A stretch of DNA of 64,000 nt, from positions 1 to 64,000 of the forward strand of contig NZ_QWEK01000017.1 of the NCBI RefSeq assembly GCF_009935845.1, read 5' to 3'. Both the position numbers and the translations under genes were made by a program. The notes under the pieces are model-generated. The model made no database searches. It saw only the letters and a list, made by a program, of their open reading frames with translations, and was not told the origin of the DNA. Of this stretch, positions 60,277 to 64,000 are shown in pieces (position 1 is the stretch's first letter; every line of letters begins with the position of its first letter). This DNA is from Pseudoflavonifractor sp. 524-17 (lineage in GTDB: Bacteria > Bacillota > Clostridia > Oscillospirales > Oscillospiraceae).

Positions 60277-62037
60277 TCACAATCCCTTTGCCAACCGTTG
60301 TGCCTCCCTCACACGGCGCATACGCAGCTTGTTTTGCTCCCGTTCCCGGTTCCTCGCCGCCAACGCCTTTTGCGCTTTTGCTTCTTCCTCGGCGGTCAAA
60401 ATAACCTCCGGCTTGGGTGGAACGAAACAGCCGATGAAGTTGAAATATATATCAACCTTCTGCCGCCTGTCCCCGGTGGATTTGTCCGCTTCATGGACAA
60501 CGACTTTCTCAACAAACTCGTTGAGCATGGGGGCAGTCAGTTCGTCAAAACTGGTGTATCGCCGCACAAGGGAAACAAACCTCTGCGCCCTCATGCTATC
60601 CTCGGCCTGGGCGGTGATGCCTTCTTTCAGTTCCGCCGCCTCCTGCTCCAATGCGCTCTGCTCGGTGTCGTACTCTGCCAACAGACGGTTGAAATGCTTG
60701 TCGGGTATCTTCCCGGTGGCGTTCCCCTCGTACAGCTTCTTGATTAACTCGTCCAGTTCGGCAATCCGCTTTTCCACCTGGCGAAGCCGCTTCTTCTGCT
60801 CCTTGGCGGTCTGCTCCTGCCCCGCGCTGGCGGCGTCACGCACGATGCGGATAAACTGCTTCTCGTCCTCCCGAACGTATGCGCTCACCTCGCGGATCGC
60901 CGTCAATATCAGCTTCTCAATAGCGGAAGTTTTGATATAATGGATGGTACAGTCACGGGTCAACTGACGGTAATTCCCGCAGATATAGTAATCATCAGCG
61001 TCATAGACCTTCTTCTTGCTGGGGGATGGCTGATGGTGGGTCAGCTTGTGTCCGCAGTCGGCGCAGTAGAGAAGCCCGGTCAGCGGATTGGCGGGACGGT
61101 CTGGATAGCTGGGTTTGCGGATAGTTTTCTTCAGACGGTGGGCGAGCTGCCACGTTTCCTCGTCCACGATGGCCTCATGTGTGTCACGGAAAATCATCAA
61201 TTCCTCCGGCTTGGCCTTTCGCCGTTTCTTGGTCTTGTAGTTCTCGCAGATGGTCTTGCCCAACACGGTATGCCCCATGTACTCCTGCTTTTCCAGAATG
61301 TAGCCAACTGCCGTACTTGACCAAAGGCAGGGGTCATGAAAGCCCTTGCTGTGGTCGTTCTCCGGGTTGTGCAGCTTGGCATAGGCGGAGGGTATCAGTA
61401 TCTTGTCAGCGGTCAGAGCATCCGCTATGCCCTTCACGCCGTAACCCTCAATGACCATCTGGAAGATGCGCCGAACAACGGCAGCGGCTTCTTCATCCAC
61501 AATCAGGTGTTGCTTGTCCTGCGGGTCACGGCGGTAGCCGTAGGGGACGCTGGGGGACACGCGCTTGCCGTCCTGCATCCGGGCCTTGAAAATGGCTTGT
61601 ATCTTCCGGCTGGAATCGCGGGCATAAAATTCGTTCATAATGTTCAAAAACGGGGTAAAATCGTTATCCCCCTGCTTGTCGCTGTCGATACCATTGTTGA
61701 CAGCGATGAAGCGCACGCCCTTGTCTCTGAACATGACATCGGTGTAAAAGCCGACTTTGAGATAATCACGCCCGAAGCGGCTCATATCCTTGACGATGAT
61801 CGTTGCCACATTCCCGGCCTCTACCTCGGCTATCATGGCCTTGAAGCCGTCCCGGTCAAAGGTTGTGCCGCTCACTCCATCATCGGTGAAGTGGCGGACA
61901 TTGGTGAAGCTGTTCCGTTTGCAAAAGTCCTCCAAAAATGCCTGCTGGTTCAGAATGGAATTGCTGGGGCCTTGTAACTCATCGTCACGGCTCAAACGCT
62001 CGTATAATGCTGTAATTTTGGCGATATTGTGTGCCAT
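60277..62037 (-). CDS. TndX-like large serine recombinase of element B
   Basis: A 586-residue recombinase starting at ATG 62,037 with GGAGGTGA upstream. The catalytic region is KITALYERLSRDDELQGPSN, followed by TIIVKDMSRFGRDYLKVGFY and FRDKGVRFIAVNNGID. The recombinase domain (AAAVVRRIFQMVIEGYGVKG), zinc ribbon (TGLLYCADCGHKLTHHQ) and coiled coil follow; EFVEKVVVHEADKSTG and a basic tail close it. The start is about 50 bases from the element end, where circle formation would create a promoter. It resembles the recombinase of element A but lacks the added zinc fingers. Confidence 0.93.
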   Translation of the reverse strand: MAHNIAKITALYERLSRDDELQGPSNSILNQQAFLEDFCKRNSFTNVRHFTDDGVSGTTFDRDGFKAMIAEVEAGNVATIIVKDMSRFGRDYLKVGFYTDVMFRDKGVRFIAVNNGIDSDKQGDNDFTPFLNIMNEFYARDSSRKIQAIFKARMQDGKRVSPSVPYGYRRDPQDKQHLIVDEEAAAVVRRIFQMVIEGYGVKGIADALTADKILIPSAYAKLHNPENDHSKGFHDPCLWSSTAVGYILEKQEYMGHTVLGKTICENYKTKKRRKAKPEELMIFRDTHEAIVDEETWQLAHRLKKTIRKPSYPDRPANPLTGLLYCADCGHKLTHHQPSPSKKKVYDADDYYICGNYRQLTRDCTIHYIKTSAIEKLILTAIREVSAYVREDEKQFIRIVRDAASAGQEQTAKEQKKRLRQVEKRIAELDELIKKLYEGNATGKIPDKHFNRLLAEYDTEQSALEQEAAELKEGITAQAEDSMRAQRFVSLVRRYTSFDELTAPMLNEFVEKVVVHEADKSTGDRRQKVDIYFNFIGCFVPPKPEVILTAEEEAKAQKALAARNREREQNKLRMRRVREAQRLAKGL

Positions 62038-62089
62038 ATCGTCACCTCCCAAAAGTGTGCGGATTTCTCCGTCCTTGAGATATTATCCC

Positions 62090-62611
62090 TTTCGGGTCGG
62101 TGACAATATAACTGGCGTTCATTTGCATCAAATTGGGCTTAATATGAAAGCGAGTCTTGCCGGAGCCGGAGCCGCCGATGACCAGCACATTTTTGTTGAT
62201 ATTGTACTTAGGAATTTTGTTGCGGCCTACCATGACGCGCTCCGTCTGTGTCAGGAGAATGTTCTGGTCAAATTTTGGATTGATGAACGGACGTATATCG
62301 TCTGCCGTCCCCCAGCGGGCCGATCCATACTCCCTGCCGCGGCGGTATTTTTTGGCATTTTTGGCTTTCATCCAGACCGCCGCCCGAACACACAGCGCCC
62401 CGGCCAGCCCCACCAGCAGGTCCTGGGGGTGGAAGCTGGGCAGGGGGTTGTGAGAAATCATCGCCCCCAAACTGGAGACCGCTCCCATGCCTTTTGCAAT
62501 CAGATCCGCGCCCTCCGCCAGCCGGTATCCCTCGCCCGCGCGGTTGAAGAACCAGAACACAAACAAATAGGGGAAGCTGAGCAGCAGGACTCTTTTCCAG
62601 TCAAACCTCAC
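62090..62611 (-). pseudogene. virD4-like coupling protein, first fragment
   Basis: On the minus strand ATG 62,611 opens a VirD4/TraG-type type IV secretion ATPase: an N-terminal membrane segment (LLLSFPYLFVFWFF), GSARWGTADDIRPF, Walker A in LVIGGSGSGKTRFHIKPNLM and Walker B region YIVTDPK. There element B begins, and the frame ends shortly after at 62,042. The next part lies at 56,163-56,330. The gene overlaps the PcfB stop by four bases. The protein cannot be made whole without excision of element B. Confidence 0.92.
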
Positions 62612-63087
62612 CGCTCTACCGCCCCCTTGTCCCGGTTTTTCGCCGCATCCCGCTCCTCATTGCGCACCATTTCCTTAAAGCGGGCCAGCTCTTGCCGCAG
62701 GGACGGCTTTTCCGGGGCCCTGCGGCGCAGGGTTTTGGCGGTATATTCGGCAAAGGCGGCGTTGAGGGCATCCGCATCCCTGGCCTTGAAGAAGACCAGA
62801 TACTTTCCCTGGGCCGGGTCCTTTTTCAGCGCGAAATCCACGCCGTATTTCCGGGCCACATGCTCAAAGGACTTGATATTTTTACCGGTGATCTCAATGT
62901 TCTGGACGCCCTGACCCTGCCCCACAAGCTGCTTCACGGTTTGTTTCCCGTGGTGGATGCTGGGGTTTTTGGACTGCGCCAGATAGCGTCTCATGGCCCA
63001 TTTCAGCAGATCGGCGGTCAGCCGTCCGCCAGTCTTTCCCACACGGATCACCAGCGCCACGGACTTGTCCCGCACCTCGTCCTGCAA
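62608..63087 (-). CDS. PcfB-family (DUF3801) conjugation protein
   Basis: A 159-residue protein: MQDEVRDKSVALVIRVGKTG, then LTADLLKWAMRRYLAQSK, GKQTVKQLVGQGQGVQNIEI and VARKYGVDFALKKDP. This is the DUF3801/PcfB family, which in conjugative plasmids works as an adaptor between the relaxase complex and the VirD4 coupling protein. It overlaps virD4 by four bases, as usual. The gene is whole although its partner is broken. Confidence 0.9.
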   Translation of the reverse strand: MQDEVRDKSVALVIRVGKTGGRLTADLLKWAMRRYLAQSKNPSIHHGKQTVKQLVGQGQGVQNIEITGKNIKSFEHVARKYGVDFALKKDPAQGKYLVFFKARDADALNAAFAEYTAKTLRRRAPEKPSLRQELARFKEMVRNEERDAAKNRDKGAVER

Positions 63088-63154
63088 GGGGCATCCCTCC
63101 TTTTAACAGCCGGGCCGCCCCAAGAGGGGGCGGCCCGCAATCTGATGTGCGATT

Positions 63155-64000
63155 TTAATAGCCGGTACGGGGCAGAGTGGGCACAATGGGCTTGCCGTAC
63201 ACCGCTGTAACCCAGCGGGAGATGGCCTGAACCCACTTGCCGTTGTAAGTGCCGCCCACATCCGCCACGTTCACGAAGGACACGGCGGCGATGTTTTTGA
63301 GCGCGGTACACAGCAGCATGGGCTTCTCCACCTGGGCAAACCCGGCGGGGGCCTGGCCGAACACGAACATAATCTCCGTCACGCGCTCGTTGGAAGCCAG
63401 CCCCAGCGCCGCCGGGGAGGCCGCCAGGGTATAGTTCTTGGCTGTGCTCAGGCTGTCCGCCAGGGTGCGGGGCTCCCCGCCGTTGACCCGGTAGGTGATC
63501 TTATAGGTGCCGGGGAAATTGTAGGTGCCGGTGACTACGGTGTTCAGCTCCACCTGTGCGGGGAGGGTGTCCCGCCAATAAAAATTCTCCAGCCGGACGG
63601 TGGAGGTATTGGCGATGCCGGAGAAGGTGTAATTCACCGGCTGGCCCGCCATAGCCTCCTTGGGCCCAGTCTTGGTAATGGACACGCCGGTGGTCAGGCT
63701 CTTGTTGGTCACTTCAAAGCGGACAATCTGGCCCGGATGCTCCAGATAGGCGGTCAAAACGGTATCGTTGACGCCGTAATGGTCCGGGGCTTTCACCTCC
63801 CGGATGGTATAGCGGTCCAGGGGCAGGGGCTTGGAGGCAGCCAGACCCCGGCTGTCGCTCTGGATGGTGTCCACCACATTCCCGGCCTTATCGCTGATTT
63901 CAAACACCGCGCCCTCCAGCGGCGTACCGGCAGGCAGGCCGTTGGTGGGGTTATAGCCGGCGGACTTCTTGGTAATCTGGATCTGCGCAGTGATGGGCGT
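63155..64000 (-). CDS. SpaA/Cna-B-like surface protein, partial
   Basis: The C-terminal part of a surface protein; the frame is open to the window edge on the minus strand. It contains a prealbumin-like SpaA domain (GTPLEGAVFEISDKAGNVVD, YTIREVKAPDHYGVND) and a second beta-rich domain with KTGPKEAMAGQPVNYTFSGI. It ends VPTLPRTGY. LPRTG has the form of a sortase motif, but neither the hydrophobic segment nor the charged tail follows. Such proteins are coded at the head of transfer regions in Clostridia ICEs and may help contact between cells. Confidence 0.88.
   Translation of the reverse strand, partial: TPITAQIQITKKSAGYNPTNGLPAGTPLEGAVFEISDKAGNVVDTIQSDSRGLAASKPLPLDRYTIREVKAPDHYGVNDTVLTAYLEHPGQIVRFEVTNKSLTTGVSITKTGPKEAMAGQPVNYTFSGIANTSTVRLENFYWRDTLPAQVELNTVVTGTYNFPGTYKITYRVNGGEPRTLADSLSTAKNYTLAASPAALGLASNERVTEIMFVFGQAPAGFAQVEKPMLLCTALKNIAAVSFVNVADVGGTYNGKWVQAISRWVTAVYGKPIVPTLPRTGY

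Larger units (their letters stand above)
56331..62090. mobile_element. Element B: mobilizable TndX-type transposon in virD4 (5.8 kb)
   Basis: The two halves of virD4 meet at ...GACCCGAAAGG (near 62,090, minus strand) and GGTACAGTC (near 56,330), and joining them at the GG restores DPKGTVVEECG in frame. Both junctions show CGAAAGGG. Inside the ends, TCAAGGAC-A/G-GAG occurs in inverted orientation. Genes on the minus strand: recombinase, then (after the plus-strand antiporter) DUF3847, MobL and a TnpW-like protein. A MOBQ-type oriT lies at 58,837-58,872. Confidence 0.85.

Noticed and set aside
1-64000. CRISPR array, tRNA or rRNA genes
   Set aside because: No regularly spaced repeats and no cloverleaf or rRNA sequence were seen on reading the window.

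Overview
The window looks like a stretch of accessory DNA from a gut-type Clostridia bacterium (Oscillospiraceae/Lachnospiraceae-like Bacillota). The basis is the protein families: TnpV, TnpW and TnpX-type transposon proteins, large serine recombinases, MobC/relaxase modules, PcfB/VirD4/SpaA conjugation genes, LexA, ImmA/IrrE, and ECF sigma factors with DUF4367 anti-sigma partners. I see no rRNA, tRNA, CRISPR array or core housekeeping operon. Nearly everything is mobile DNA, nested several layers deep.

Layout. (1) 1-35,990, plus strand: the right part of a large conjugative or mobilizable element (element C). It opens with the 3' tail of a group II intron, then a methylase/SNF2 helicase gene broken by an amber codon, DUF3848/3849, MobC, a SLOG protein, a relaxase and a recognisable oriT (8,515-8,616). 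It closes with a control/replication block (LexA, ImmA/IrrE, zinc ribbon, XRE, MazF/PemK toxin, two ParB-like proteins, CHC2 zinc-finger protein) and three overlapping serine recombinase genes at its right end. (2) 8,779-24,627, inside element C: a roughly 16 kb cargo cluster of unknown function. An ECF sigma factor and a membrane anti-sigma protein are followed by about a dozen small proteins without signal peptides, one lipoprotein, a WYL regulator and a membrane protein. The anti-sigma C-terminal domain is homologous to four of the downstream proteins, and six proteins share a C-terminal tail of the form [FVL]-[DN]-[FIVM]-[RKQ]-[AV]. This is my best candidate for an undescribed system.

(3) 35,985-37,667: remains of two serine recombinase genes in opposite orientations, each cut by an insertion. 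(4) 37,668-53,049 (element A): a TnpV/TnpW/TnpX-type transposon carrying MobC, an oriT but no relaxase, and a six-gene type III restriction-modification island on the minus strand (SNF2 helicase, DUF4391, DUF6680, Mod, YhcG/DUF1016 nuclease, Res). Removing it at the GA dinucleotides rebuilds the reading frame of a recombinase gene. (5) 53,050-64,000, minus strand: the older conjugative element that received the others. It reads SpaA-like surface protein, PcfB, then virD4. virD4 is split by element B (56,331-62,090: TnpW-like protein, MobL relaxase, DUF3847, a MOBQ-type oriT, a cation/proton antiporter and a TndX-like recombinase), by a complete group II intron (53,495-56,162), and by the end of a third element near 53,225.

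How the parts work together: at least three insertions sit inside serine recombinase genes and three inside one virD4 gene, so younger elements have disabled older ones. Elements A and B both carry an outward-facing TTGACA at one end and a -10-like sequence at the other, which would make a promoter only when the element is a circle, as known for Tn4451-type transposons. Element A has an oriT nearly the same in layout as that of element C but lacks a relaxase, so it may be mobilised in trans. All family names come from reading the sequence and general knowledge of the families; no database search was run.
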